NCBI GenBank assembly: GCA_023052935.1
Contig: CM041292.1
Coordinates: 90,007,169 to 90,071,168, forward strand
DNA from: Piezodorus guildinii
Taxonomy: Eukaryota; Arthropoda; Insecta; Hemiptera; Pentatomidae
Direction of reading: 5' to 3'
Length of the DNA stretch: 64,000 nucleotides
Positions within the stretch are counted from its first letter, which is position 1, and every line of letters starts with the position of its first letter. A model generated the notes under the pieces. The model ran no database searches, was not told the origin of the DNA, and worked only from the letters and a program-made list of their open reading frames with translations. Shown one piece after another: positions 34,230 to 45,404 of this stretch. The position numbers and the translations under genes are program-made.

Positions 34230-35220
34230 CTCCTTATCCATTCTCCTTTGGAATGCGAATGGTGTTAGGAATCATACTGACGAACTGACAGCGTTGTTGC
34301 AAGACAAAACAATCGATGTTGCACTTATAAATGAAACAAGACTAACGACTAAACAGTACTTCAAAATACCGCAATACATGACATACCGTACTGACCACCC
34401 AGATGGTAAAGCCCATGCCGGTTCTGCTATCATTGTCCACCAATCCCTCTCTCATCATTTACTCCCACTTCCCTCCTATGATTTCCTACAAGCCACAGCC
34501 ATAGTAATCAAGACTTTTTCCTTTCCGGTAACCCTCACATCTGCATATTGCCCTCCTAAACATTCCATTTCCAATTCTGAATTTGTATCCTTCCTGGATT
34601 CCTTAGGAAATCGTTTCATTCTGGGTGCAGACTTGAACGCCAAGCATCAGCAGTGGGGTTCCAGAACCACGAATTCTCGGGGACGAAATTTGCTGTCTGC
34701 ACTCAACTCCCGAAATTTTAATATCCTGCCGCCTGACTCCTCTACCTACTGGCCAACCGATCCTAACCGCAATCCTGACATCCTCGACTTCTTTATCCAC
34801 AGCGGATTAGGCTCTCTCAACTTGTCTTTAACTCGCCTTGATGAACTATCCTCAGACCATAGTCCACTGATCCTAAAAGTATCTCTCACTCCAATTCCAA
34901 AACCCATTCCATCATCATTCATCCGAGGCCCTGTCAACTGGAACCTTTTCCGCCAAATCCTGACCGATAATATTGACCTCAGAGTAACCCTCAAAACCCA
35001 AGATGACCTAGATAATTCCGTCTATTCCTTTACCACCGCCATCCAACAAGCTGTCTGGACTGCTTCCTCTCCTAAACACTCCAATATAAATCCAGACCAA
35101 AATCATTTTCCACAACCTATTATAGACCTTATCCACACCAAACGCCGAGCAAGATCATATGGCAGCGCACCCGACACCCAACAGATCGCCGCTCCTATAA
35201 CTTCTATTGTAGACAATTGA
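34216..35220 (+). pseudogene. Jockey-like ORF2, endonuclease domain
   Basis: Starts MTSPNSLSILLWNANGVRNH. The N-A-N-G start, INETRLT (catalytic Glu), GADLNAKHQQWGS (Asp-x-Asn) and LSSDHSPLIL (Ser-Asp-His) are the landmarks of the EEP/AP endonuclease that nicks target DNA. All of these key positions are visible. The frame ends at a stop at 35218-35220 in the linker before the reverse transcriptase. The endonuclease domain itself has no stops. Confidence 0.92.
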
Positions 35221-36893
35221 AGAGGGAGTTGGCGACCTTCCGTTCCCAGTCCTTTAATTCCTACCTCTCCTCTCTATCAGCTCGTGATAATTCCCTGTGG
35301 AATGTCACGAAAAAGATCCTAAAATACCATATGTTTCCCATCCTCTCCGACGTGGTGATGACTCCTGGGCTGCGTCGATGATAAAGCCGAGGAATTCGCC
35401 ACACACCTCTCCAAAGTATTCACTCCTCACCCGGAATCCCACATCAATCACACCGCAAAAGTGCAAGACTTTCTTATGTCACCGATTCCACTTTCCCTAC
35501 CTCCTAAAGCTATTAATCCCTCTGAGGTCAAATATCTTCTCCAAAAACTGACTATCCGTAAATCTCCTGGACACGATCTCCTTACTCCCCAGATCCTCCG
35601 ACAACTTCCGCAGAAAGCTATTATATTCCTTACTTATATTTACAACTGCATCCTCCGCACCACCTATTTTTCCTCTGTTATGGAAACATTCACACCATCA
35701 TCCTTTTTTTAAAACCAGGTAAACCTTCCAACAACACTTCATCCTACAGGCCTATTAGTCTACTCCCCATCCTCTCAAAAATCTTCGAAAGGCTTCTTCT
35801 TAAACGTATCCTACCCATATTAGAATCTCAAAATCTTCCTTCCCATCAGTTTGGATTCCGTCCTCAGCATTCCACAGTTCAACAGGGGCTCCGAGTTGTA
35901 GACCATATTTCCTCAGCTCTTGAATGCAAAGAGTATTGTTCTGGTGCGTTTCTGGACATTGCGCAAGCTTTTGACCGGGTATGGCACACTGGATTACTCT
36001 TCAAGCTGAAAACCCATTTACCCCAGTCCCTATACCTCATTCTCCGATCCTATCATTCGAACCGTTCCTTCCGAGTTCGCTGTGGTGAAGAATTTTCTAA
36101 CCTTTATCCCGTTGAGGCCGGTGTTCCTCAAGGCAGCGTCTTGGGACCCATCCTCTACATCCTTTACACTGCTGATATTCCTACACATCTGATACCTTTC
36201 TGGCAACTTTTGCAGACGACACCGCCATCCTATCATCCAGTTCCAACCTGAAACAGCATCCTTAAACCTTCAGAGACACCTTTTCCTTATCGAACACTGG
36301 TGTAATAACTGGCGTGTAAAGGTGAACGAAGCCAAATGTAAACACGTAACCTTTACTTTAGACGAAAATCCTGTCCGCCAGTTTATTTCAACTCATTACC
36401 GATTCCTCTCTCAGATACAGTCCGGTATCTTGGCTTACTGTTAGACAAAAGATTGACTTGGAACCCACATACAAGACTTAAAAGACAAGAACTCAACCGA
36501 CGATTCGGACAGTTATACCGACTACTCAACAGAAAATCTGAACTTACAGTTGACAACAAATTATTAATCTACAAGACAATACTGAAGCCCATCTGGACCT
36601 ACGGACTTGAACTGTGGGGGACAGCTAAACGTTCTAACATCAAACGCATTCAATCCTTTCAATCCAAAGTCCTCCGTACAATAGTAAATGCTCCTTATTA
36701 TGTCTCCAATTATACCTTGCACCACGACCTTAATGTTCCATTTATTTCAGACCTAATTCCATCCAAATTTTCCAAATTCCACCAGAACCTCATTCATCAT
36801 CCTAATCCTTTAGCTCAATCCCTATCCAGCTCCACTCATCCATACAACCCACCTAGAAGGTTGAAACGGCAGTGGCCCCGCGACCTTTTGTAA
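35221..36893 (+). pseudogene. Jockey-like ORF2, reverse transcriptase part, several frameshifts
   Basis: Fragments in order: NSLWNVTKKILKYH (35293), a broken linker, SPGHDLLTPQILRQLPQKA (about 35562-35618), then after a frame change SSYRPISLLPILSKIFERLL (35740), FLDIAQAFDRVWHTGLLFKL (35950) and GVPQGSVLGPILYILYTADI (36120). The catalytic box is FADD, encoded at about 36206-36217, in a frame different from its left neighbour. The C-terminal open stretch 36453-36893 has TWNPHTRLKRQELNRRFGQL and PPRRLKRQWPRDLL, matching the element at 25.4 kb. At least four frame breaks inactivate it. Confidence 0.9.
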
Positions 36894-37504
36894 ATATATT
36901 GGAGTTCTAGCACTGGTTAGATTCTCCACTCAATGTGATGTATGTATGAGTGTGTGTATGTGTATATAGGTATAAGTGAAGTATTGACTTTTGTATTGAT
37001 TCATTATTGTGTATATATTTTATTGTAATTTATGTTGTGTAAATATTGTATGAATGTAGTATGTATGATATCTTTCAGCACTACTATTAATGTCCAAATT
37101 GGGACAGATTGTAAAATTTTCTCAATAAAAATTGTTGTTGTTGAAAAAAAAAAAAAAATAAATAAACAAAGTATAAATTACTGTATTCACTGGAAATTTG
37201 ATTATAGACTATTATATTTATAAGTTATGTCATTTTAAATTTAGCACGTATTAATAAGTTGGGTTCGGCCGCCAGGGCTGGGGAGGGAAGGGCTTGGAGA
37301 TCACAGTGCCCTGTAGTTAGCCTGATTGGTATGCCAGTCATCAATAATTCTTTGGTGAGATGTGTTTATTGTGTTTGGCTGTAGAAAGCTGTTTCAAGAG
37401 AAGTATAAAAAAATTAACCAATATTTATGTATACCTGCAGTTTTAAAAAGTATTGTATGTTTCAGACGGAGGATCGAAACGTCATTTAAACCAAATTAAG
37501 AAGG

Positions 37505-38070
37505 AGAAATAATGTTAAAGACCTAAACTATAATATAAAAAAGGTCGATAATTTAGATTGTTGTATATATATGAGAGATGTATATGGAAGTTATACAGAT
37601 ATTTTATAACAGTGAGGTAAAGTAAAGAACCATCCCTTCATTATTAATTAATTATAATTCATTCAATTAATTATTTAAAAAAAGGCTAGTGGATCACCAG
37701 AAACGAAGAAAATGCTAGAGCCTGAACGACTCCTTTAAAGAGTTTATCTTTATTATATTTTATTGAAATTTACAACTGTATACTACAATACATCAAATAA
37801 ATATGCTGATAAAAGATATGTACATGAAAAACTGCCAATGGGCAGCACTCTAGTGAGTTTATTTAATGTGAAAATTGTAAACAAAAAATAATAAAAGATA
37901 AAAAACAGAAATGAAGACCTCCCAATCAGCCACTGCTCACTAAAACAAATAAAAAAGGTAAGACCCGTCGTATATGATTAGATGATGAAGAAAACCTATT
38001 ACTTATTGCTAACATGAATCTCTTGTCTTGAATTTTTGAAATACTTAAACCAGAAAGTTTTTTGTTTAAT
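37505..38070. other. Intronic AT-rich sequence
   Basis: Bases 37745-37870 (ATTGAAATTTACAACTGTAT, CTGCCAATGGGCAGCACTCT) match the minus-strand 3' ends of the Jockey fragments near 50.8, 51.65 and 52.5 kb, so a short minus-strand LINE 3' end is present. The rest is unassigned. Confidence 0.55.
37740..37960 (-). mobile_element. Short Jockey-like LINE 3' end
   Basis: In reverse complement this carries the 3' UTR signature ATACAGTTGTAAATTTCAAT shared with the fragments at 50.7-53 kb and the Jockey 1 3' UTR (TATACAGTTGTAAAAAACAA). Only the UTR survives. Confidence 0.55.
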
Positions 38071-38072
38071 CA

Positions 38073-38275
38073 TTTAACGTCACTTTATGCTGCTATTGCT
38101 AATCGGACGATGATGCTACATTGGGATTCCTAAAACTTGCCTATCTAGGTATCATTAGAAAAGGGATCTTTGACAAATCCGAAGGACGGATTTTTAATAC
38201 CAGGATTATATACTGGTATTAAAAAATCCTAATTCATCTGCCATCTAACCACTACATTACGCGTGCCCCCATCTA
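38073..38275 (-). mobile_element. SINE family 1, copy c
   Basis: TTAACGTCACTTTATGCTGC, GCTAATCGGACGATGATGC and AATCCGAAGGACGG match the reverse complement of the 2.5 kb copy. A piece of the middle is missing and the head is degraded. Confidence 0.75.
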
Positions 38276-38804
38276 TCCCGAGCATCTTTGAATCAACGAC
38301 TTAGGGCAGAAATAAATTCAAGGTAGGAAAAAGGTGAAGATGTAAGAAAAACCATCCTTCTTACCCAAATCAGGACGCAATATCATATTCTACCTCCATT
38401 GCATGAAAGAATGCTACGGAAAGGCTTAATGTACTCACAAGAAATCATTGTCCAAATGTTAAAACAAATTTGCATCCCTCTTCTTATTTGAGTGTGTTAT
38501 TTCTTCAATGAAAGCGACCCTAAACCTATTAATTAATAAGCGTGGATCATTAGTATTCAATATTTACGATTTTACATAATGAAATGATTAAAAAATATTT
38601 ATTTACGAAAGCATAATTTAATAAGAATTTAATTTAAGAATTATAAAAAACAATTTAACGATAATCAGTGCACAATCAAGAAAAAGTGCTTTATCAATGA
38701 AAATTAAACACAGAGAAAATCCGTAATAAACATGGTAAAAACTCAAACAAATTAGCATTTAAATAGCTTTGGCTGGTAATTAATAATCTATAATAGAAAT
38801 TAGA

Positions 38805-39060
38805 TGAGGAAGATGGTTGGGGGTGCGGTCATAAATTAAAAACACACAATTAAAAATAAGCGTTATTTTAATTATGTGCCGACGTTTCGGCCTACAATGT
38901 GGGCCTTCATCAGGGATGACGTATAATAATATTAGAAATAATAGAAATTCATTATTCAAAATACAACAGAGATGTGCCTTAGATTAAGAAGGAGATTATT
39001 TTTCGAATGCCAAAGTGGAAAGTATGAGGGAGGTCAGTTACCTGGCGACCTAAGGCACCC
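38805..39060 (-). mobile_element. Penelope/retrozyme-type terminal repeat, copy with intact hammerhead
   Basis: Begins AGATGAGGAAGATGGTTGGG at 38805, with a GTGCGGTCAT block and a GTGCCGACGTTTCGGCC block at 38876. The same text is found at 39534-39657, in reverse at 40107-40195 and, more diverged, at 23255-23345. The extent beyond 38925 is uncertain. Confidence 0.75.
38884..38922 (-). ncRNA. Hammerhead ribozyme core, intact, with upstream GTC
   Basis: On the minus strand ACGTC (38922-38918) precedes ATCC, then CTGATGA (38913-38907), stem II GGCC (38905-38902) and GGCC (38892-38889) around a nine-base CACATTGTA loop, and GAAAC (38888-38884) followed by GT. The CGT after GAAA could pair with the ACG before TC as stem III, giving a cleavage site after GTC. 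With only four bases between GTC and CTGATGA, stem I cannot close within one motif, so cleavage would need a dimeric or tandem form. Confidence 0.8.
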
Positions 39061-39064
39061 GACA

Positions 39065-39530
39065 CCACAGTAATTGATCTTTTAGGGTCTTCTCGATCCA
39101 AGCTCTGCAACCAACCTGTATTTAGCTGCATTCATGCAACTCAGCCAATGCATAACCATGTGAGCATTTGTCTTCATGAGTGGCATTTCCAACTTAAGAG
39201 GTTAGGGTTTATGACCTATGGGTCTTTCCTTATCGCCATTGCGTGTTTTATTATTATTTTTTTTTTTTTGGTCTCGGAGGAAAATTATTCAAAAATTAGT
39301 CATTGATGTTTTAACACCGATTCCAAGATTACATAGAATGGAAAAATATTTTTCAATCAACTTGTCATCGAGTATCAAGGCCATTTTTATTTATTTGTCT
39401 TGATAAATTTATATTAAGCTTCCATTAGATTTCAAATGAAGATATATTTAAAATATTTTATATCCCATCGACATTTAAATTATGCTGAAACAAAAATATT
39501 TTAAAATGATGGAGTTTAGTTGACAGTTGA
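39065..39530. other. No gene; possibly more of the hammerhead-bearing repeat
   Basis: Bases 39065-39250 are GC-richer than the background and contiguous with the preceding repeat. I saw no second copy in the window, so the boundary is open. Confidence 0.4.
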
Positions 39531-39619
39531 GAATATTAGATGAGGAAGATGGTTGGGGGTGCGGTCATCAGAAATAAACACACATTAAAAAGCAGTACTT
39601 ATTTTAATTGAGTGCCGAC

Positions 39620-39652
39620 GTTTCGGCCTACATCGTCGTGGGCCTTCATCAG
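39620..39652 (-). ncRNA. Hammerhead ribozyme core, intact
   Basis: Minus strand: CTGATGA (39652-39646), stem II GGCC (39644-39641) and GGCC (39628-39625) around a CACGACGATGTA loop, then GAAAC (39624-39620) and GTCGGCAC. The upstream flank reads CTTAGAC, so the GTC seen in the 38.9 kb copy is replaced by a GAC. Confidence 0.75.
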
Positions 39653-40026
39653 GTCTAAGAGAAACAAGATAACAACCAATGTAATTATCAACTTAATAAT
39701 ACGTTAGGTATATAAGAATAATATGGTGACAGTAATATAATACGGAAACAAACATGAAATTAAATTTAAAATAATAATTAGATGACAGTTCTAAAGTATG
39801 GAAGTAAAAAAATTAAGATGATAATATTCCAATAACAATATTCAAAGAGAAACTAAACGAAGGATTAAATGTTAAAGAACAATATGCGAACAATTAAAAT
39901 TTGTTTAAATATGAACAATTTTGAAGTGATATTTGACAGTAATATATAACAAAAATAGTAAACAACATAGGTAGTATATAAAAATAACATAATCATTAGA
40001 AAAGAAAAAAAAAAGAATTATAATAT

Positions 40027-40027
<1 letters not shown>

Positions 40028-40087
<60 letters not shown>

Positions 40088-40098
40088 ATATATATATT
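40028..40098. repeat. (TA)n microsatellite followed by T tract
   Basis: About 65 bp of TA, then T9. It abuts the truncated inverted copy of the hammerhead repeat. Confidence 0.95.
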
Positions 40099-40199
40099 TT
40101 TTTTTAAACGTCGGCACACAATTAAAATAAGTACTACTTTTTAATGTGTTTCTTTCTGATGACCGCACCCCAAGCATCTTTCTCATCCAAAAGTATTTT

Positions 40200-41350
40200 T
40201 TCGATTTATAGGGAAAGAAATCATTTATTATGTTTATAGGACGTTAGTTCTGAAATTAATATCTTTCCATCATGTAACCTATTGCAGAAGTTATACTAAC
40301 CTATTAAGTAGACGTTTTTTAGAGTAGTTCAATTAAAAGTTATAATAAATTCATTTATTAAAGGTAATTAGCTTAATTGAATAAGCAGTATAATATTTTA
40401 AAACTTTTCCCCAGTAAGCCGGTAAGGTTTGTGAAGCCATACGCGTTTGCATAAACCATAGTGGTGGAAGATTTTCATAAAATATTCGTAATCAATGGTA
40501 GTATTGTAGATAGGAAACTATTTTCAGAGTGTCATAAACAGTAAAAAATCAGTATAAATTTTCTTTTATAAAGGATTAAATATTTTTATTTCCTTCATGA
40601 ATAAATATCATTTAATCATTGTAAAGGGGAAACAAATATATGTAGTTCAATAACAATATAACACAAAGTACAGTCGAGTATTTATATATATACCTAATTC
40701 AAACTACTAAAATACCGATTAGGTTCGAAGATATTTTTGTATAAAAATATGAATTCTCTAACTTAGTATTTTTATTAATGATTACTTTATGATGATTGAA
40801 AAATAATGCTTGAAACTATCGATGAACAAGAAGTTTATTTCCTTCAAATTACGTAGCGATCCAAAAGCTTTCAACTGTTGTTTACAGCTTTCCACCCATG
40901 ATATTTAACCTGTTCCAACTTTCTAATAATGTTCTAATAAAATCAGCATTTTGTATGCTACAGTAATGCTCAATGAACGTTAACTCATTTAACATTAAAA
41001 GTTACAATTCATATACTAAAAGAGTATATTTTTTTTTCTCGTACATTTATCCCAACATATCCTTATATAAAAACTAAAAAAAAACTCATTTTTTTATACT
41101 ACATTAAATCATACATTACTCTGAACAATTATACATTTTTGATTACAGTAAACATAGAAATCTGAAGCATATTTATCAATTAGCTGTGTATTTTTCGGCT
41201 GAACTGATCACCACCTTCGATTATAAACTAGGGATAAGTAATTTACCCTTCCTTTCTTTCCCTTAACACCATATATAAGTAAATGACAATATTTTATAAG
41301 TCGACATTAAAATATCCATTTCCATTTTACCATTAGCTCAATTAATTAAG
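40200..41350. other. Intronic AT-rich sequence, no gene recognised
   Basis: No coding motif and no repeat termini were seen on either strand. Confidence 0.6.
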
Positions 41351-41354
41351 GTTT

Positions 41355-41572
41355 TGTTTATTTAACGTCACTTAATGCTACTGTGGCTAATCGGACGATG
41401 CTACAGTGGAGTCCTAAATTTTGCCTATTCAGGTTTAATTAGGATAGGGATCTTTAACGAGTACCTGTCACGCGCAGGCTCGGGACCACCTTTTACGTCC
41501 CCTCCGAAGGACGGATATCTAAGGATTTTTTACTCCCATTAAAAAATCCTAGGACCACCTATGGTTAGCTAA
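41355..41572 (-). mobile_element. SINE family 1, copy d
   Basis: TTTAACGTCACTTAATGC, GCTAATCGGACGATGCTAC, GGCTCGGGACCACC and CCTCCGAAGGACGG in the reverse orientation of the 2.5 kb copy. The body is nearly complete. The tRNA-like head beyond 41572 is lost. Confidence 0.85.
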
Positions 41573-41579
41573 GGTTTAA

Positions 41580-42245
41580 ACATAACCTAAAAATTATGTC
41601 AATATTTACCGCCCTTCTAATTCTTTCGCTCTAGATTGGTTACCCCAGGCCTAGTTTTATTTGTATGGTGTGTTGATACATTCATTTTTGAAAGCGTTAA
41701 TTTTATTTTATTACACCTAATAAATTTCACAATGAAGAGTCATTTTTTAACTTAATATGATAATTATTCCTTAATAGGAATTATTACTTAAGTTTACGTA
41801 CTTATTAATGTTTGCAACATTGACTTCACAACCCAATCATTTCACAATCTAATATCAAGTGAAGAATGCGACCCTTTCAATAATTAATTGCACTATTTAT
41901 ATAATATTAATAAATTTCCAACTATAATAAATGAACGTTTACTTGATACAAGCACTATCTACATAATTGAATAATACTACTTGGATCTGCATATCATGGG
42001 GAATGTGTGGAGCAATCACTAGAACTGATATATAGATACTAGGTATTATAAATACAATGTAATTTATGCTTTACTTACTTAATATCACGTTTTGCTGTTT
42101 TAATACTACATGGGGAAAAAGCTTTCGTATCATATTTCCATTAAGGGAACTAGTTACCGAACAAAAGCTTTGCGAATTATACAAGGAGGGCTGGAATCGA
42201 TGCTGAAGACTTAGATAATATTGTATTCTAATGAACGGCCAGTAC
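41580..42245. other. Intronic AT-rich sequence, no gene recognised
   Basis: No motif was seen. It adjoins the donor of the 42.3 kb exon. Confidence 0.6.
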
Positions 42246-42249
42246 TTAC

Positions 42250-42466
42250 CCTAGTTCCTGGGAACTCGTGGTTGAGAGTGTCCAGTAAATCCGAGCTATC
42301 CAAGTTGTTGATGTTGAGCAACTCCTCGCCTTGGGAGAAGAACGGGCGGGCTGGAAGCTGGAGCGTTGACTGGATCGGTTTCCTGGGGGGCAGCCCGACG
42401 TATCCATGGATGTTGATAGGAGGTCTGATCACGTACGTCGATTCAACCAGGTTATTGAATGGATAT
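42250..42466 (-). CDS. CPAP1-like chitin-binding protein, internal exon
   Basis: Exon of 217 nt with acceptor GTTGCTTTCAG just before 42466 and donor AGG|GTAAGT at 42250/42249. Its first base completes the split Arg codon (AG|A) left by the exon at 46.1 kb. It ends in phase 0, which matches the next exon at 31.3 kb. The product begins YPFNNLVESTYVIRPPINIH and ends HEFPGTR. It has no cysteine and is rich in Pro, Leu and Asn, as expected for the linker region before a CBM14 domain. The higher GC content against the AT-rich flanks supports coding. No family motif lies in this exon itself, so its assignment rests on splice-phase agreement and order. Confidence 0.8.
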
Positions 42467-42469
42467 CTG

Positions 42470-43740
42470 AAAGCAACAATTGGATTCTATAGCTTTGATT
42501 TTTTCTTACAATCAGATAGGGTCGAAATATTGGGTATTAACTAAAGTTTTTTGCACTGTTTATAGTCCTCTTTTTTTAATATTTACAATTGTTTTGGCCG
42601 CATTACTATTTTCTATCTGAGAAAAAAAAAATTACATAAAGCAAATATGTTAACTTCGCCGTCTCAAAAGTGGTCGTGGTGGTAGGGTGGTTGCACGGAT
42701 TGGCGGTGGATTTAAGAGTTTGGGCCGATGGGTTCATGTTGTAAGTCAGTCTGTCATGAAACGCATTGAAATAAGGCACACGAAAGATAGATAATATTTA
42801 ATTAAAAATTTTCGGCGTAACATGAGACTACGATTGATTGCTTTTCGGGAAGAAAAATATCTTTTAAAATATAATTAAAAAGGCTTAAAAAATATCGTAG
42901 ACGTAAATTTTTACTTAAAGTCACCGAGTCACCCCTCCTCTTTCTTCCACCTCAAAAATTTATTTTTAATGATTATTAGTTTCGTTATTATTCACTGATT
43001 GCAGTCCACCCTTTTTTTGTAATATTATTTTATTTTATTTATTTTTTTTGTCGTGCAACTAAATACACCAGAAACTTTTTTTCTTGGAATCAAAATGGCG
43101 AGCTATAAATATCTAGAAAGTTGTATAAATTATCGATACTAAAACCAATAAAAAATTGAAAAAAAATTCATAACAAAACATTGTTATCCGATCAATAATT
43201 ATTAGAGATTAAATTATGGCTGCATTTGGCTTTACATCCAAAGAGCCATGTTTTGTGGACACATTAGATGCTTAATTGTATACATTTTTAACGAAACCCC
43301 TCCAACGCTGAAAGGCGCCGAGTATTTACTATACCGCATGACATTCAATCGGCGCTAAAACTAAACCGCTATCCTAAACCAACTATAGATAGCTAATTGC
43401 TTGTATATTTTATTTACGTCAATAAATCTTTTTTATCTATCTCTGCTATAACTAATATTTATGCGATAATGAAAATCGTTAGTTATGTATTTAAAGAATT
43501 TCTGAGTATAACATTTATTAAAAACCGTGTGAATAATAATGATAATAAGCCTCATAAACATAAATTTTTTAGAATAATATATAAAAATATTTTTGTGTTT
43601 GGTCAATATTTCTGCTTGAACATTCTCAAAGATCTTTTATCATAGAAACTTTTACTTACTTCATTTAATAATAAAATAATTTAAAATGAGAAAAATAATA
43701 AATATATCTTGATAATAACACCTAAAATCATAGTATACAT
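42470..43740. other. Intronic AT-rich sequence
   Basis: A small GC-richer patch (42655-42760) is open on the plus strand but has no motif. The remainder is AT-rich. Confidence 0.55.
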
Positions 43741-43754
43741 GCAATAACTGAACC

Positions 43755-44058
43755 TGTACCACTACAACCCATGAAGGGTCTTGGGCTCAGTACATATAGA
43801 GATTCGTACTGTTTCTAGGCCAACGGTAGTGCAATGAGGTGATTAGGCCTTAATCGTGCTCAGCCGCCAGGTTTTTCCCCAATTAATTGGGGTACCCACT
43901 TTATAGAGGCTGGGTCTACCCCAGGAGGGTCTCCGTACCCTAGGGTCGCCCCCGACTGAATTAACAGAATAAATAATATTTTGCCACAGCCGGGATTCGA
44001 ACCCAGGACCCGGAACACAGCAGACTAGTGCTCTATCCACTAGACCACGCCGCTCCCT
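43755..44058 (-). mobile_element. tRNA-derived SINE, family 3, copy a
   Basis: Minus-strand head with A box GTGGTCTAGTGGATAGAGC (about 44048-44030) and B box GGGTTCGAATCCCGG (about 44004-43990), the clearest tRNA-like head in the window. The body contains GGCGACCCTAGGG, GGAGACCCTCCTGGGGTAG and GTGGGTACCCC and ends at GACCCTTCATGGG. Related copies are at 60.2 and 61.1 kb. Confidence 0.88.
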
Positions 44059-44749
44059 CGCAATAACTGAACACCCTTTGCTTCTCACAAAAATGGCTTG
44101 ACTACTCTTTTGCCTCAAAAGAATCCCTGTTCTTTTTGTCGAGGTATTTATAAATTGTTTAGAGAGGTAGATATATTTAAGGAGGCTCTTCCCTATTTTA
44201 AATTAGCAGAAACGTTTCAAGGTAGGAAGTAGAATAGTCTTGTTTTCCCTTGTTTAGGCTGAACTAAATATATAGGAACAGTCATACAGCATGTATTTTC
44301 CACATTTCGTTTTTTATTTTATCTTAATACCTTAGTTATTAAGTAATGTATAGCTCCAAGAAATGAAGAATCTATCCCTCGCTTGATTGAACCATCGATA
44401 ACCAAACCTATTTAATTACCTATAAGTCCCTATTTAAAATTGGCGTTTATATGTTTCTAAACATCTGGTCACACAAGATACGCAGAATATAAATATTAAA
44501 AATCAATCCGCTGTTCCAAGGTCCGAGGTTTGTTTTCCGAAATTGCTGGGCAGATTTTCGGTAGGTGAAAGATTTGGCACCAATCTCAAAGGTCCCTTCG
44601 CGGTGATCTTCGGAACTCGACAATATTATCAGAGGGGTTTTTGTTTTTGGTAAAGCGGCCGATAACAGACGTTATAACACTATTACTCAGCTATTTATTA
44701 TGAGAAAGAAAACAATATTATGTGTTTTGAGCTTTTAAATTTGTTTGCT

Positions 44750-45020
44750 TGTTTATTTAACGTCACTTTATGCTACTGCGGCTAATCGACGATGCTTGGT
44801 TGGGAGTCCTAAATTTCGCCTATCCAGATTTAATTAGGATAGGGCTCTTTAACGAGTGATATCGCACAGGTTCGGGACCACCTTTTTACGTCCGAAGGAC
44901 GGCATAACTAAGGATTTTTTAATAGGAATAAAAAATCCTATGATCACCTGCCGGTGTGAACCTGTGACCTTAGGCATAGAAGGCTGTTATGCTGACCATC
45001 CTGCTACAGGTAATCCCGTG
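44750..45020 (-). mobile_element. SINE family 1, copy e (with head)
   Basis: TTTAACGTCACTTTATGC, GCTAATCGACGATGC, CAGGTTCGGGACCACC and CGTCCGAAGGACGGC on the reverse orientation. The head near 44950-45015 (GAACCTGTGACCTTAGGC, ATGCTGACCATCCTGCTACA) corresponds to the tRNA-like region of the 2.5 kb copy. Confidence 0.85.
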
Positions 45021-45024
45021 CTTT

Positions 45025-45400
45025 TAACTTTATAGTCATAGTCAATGGTTTGCCTTATATGATTATTCAGCACTGTAAAGCTTTTTTAATATAAAAAATG
45101 CTCATAACCATTATTCTATTCTCTATATAGCTAAGTACATATAGACACTTACTAAATTATATAACATATTTCGAATAAGACAAAGCTATAAGAAAAGTAG
45201 ATAGAAGCACCTGATTTTTATTTTTGTATTTGTCTCTATAATTTTTTCTAATAGAAATCGAAAATACTTTTCATCTGTGACTAGGCGCCTTAAAAATTAC
45301 GGATATGTACAATTGATTAGGTAGGATTCATAGACAAAAATCATAATTAATTATTAATTTTTATTATAATTGAAAACTGTTTGAGCGAATAAATCTATTT
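45025..45400. other. Intronic AT-rich sequence, no gene recognised
   Basis: No motif or repeat terminus was seen. Confidence 0.6.
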
Positions 45401-45404
45401 CTAA

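Larger units (their letters stand above)
34146..37160 (+). mobile_element. Jockey-like LINE 2, nearly full ORF2, with target duplication
   Basis: AATAAACAAAGT is duplicated at 34134-34145 and 37161-37172. The insertion begins in the last codons of ORF1 and extends through ORF2 and a roughly 250 bp 3' UTR to an A tract at 37144-37158. Length is 3015 bp. The 5' truncation is confined to ORF1 and the 5' UTR. Confidence 0.93.
33560..37500 (+). mobile_element. Penelope-like element remnant, split by a Jockey-like LINE
   Basis: The left part (33560-34133) ends in the GIY-YIG endonuclease relic and an AT-rich stretch. The right part (37173-37500) resumes after the LINE with TATAAATTACTGTATTCACT and includes the GC-rich GGCCGCCAGGGCTGGGG at about 37268 and a degenerate hammerhead-like GGATCGAAACGTC at 37471-37483. 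The two parts are joined by the AATAAACAAAGT target duplication of the LINE. The reverse transcriptase domain expected upstream is absent, so the copy is 5'-truncated. Confidence 0.65.
39534..40195 (-). mobile_element. Penelope/retrozyme-type repeat with inverted partial copy
   Basis: 39534-39657 repeats the 38.8 kb element. 40107-40195 is the reverse complement of 39534-39617 (GACGTCGG-type end, CACACAATTAAAATAAG, TGACCGCACCCC, ATCTTTCTCATCC). The two face each other across about 490 bp that includes (TA)n at 40030-40095. The reversed copy stops just before the GAAAC box, so only one hammerhead is complete. Confidence 0.75.

Noticed and set aside
42221..42544. Plus-strand open frame of 107 codons over the 42.3 kb exon
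   Set aside because: Antisense shadow. It runs through the minus-strand acceptor and has no motif.
43990..44050. A genuine tRNA gene on the minus strand
   Set aside because: Both promoter boxes are present, but the acceptor stem does not close and the segment leads into a SINE body found at two other places.
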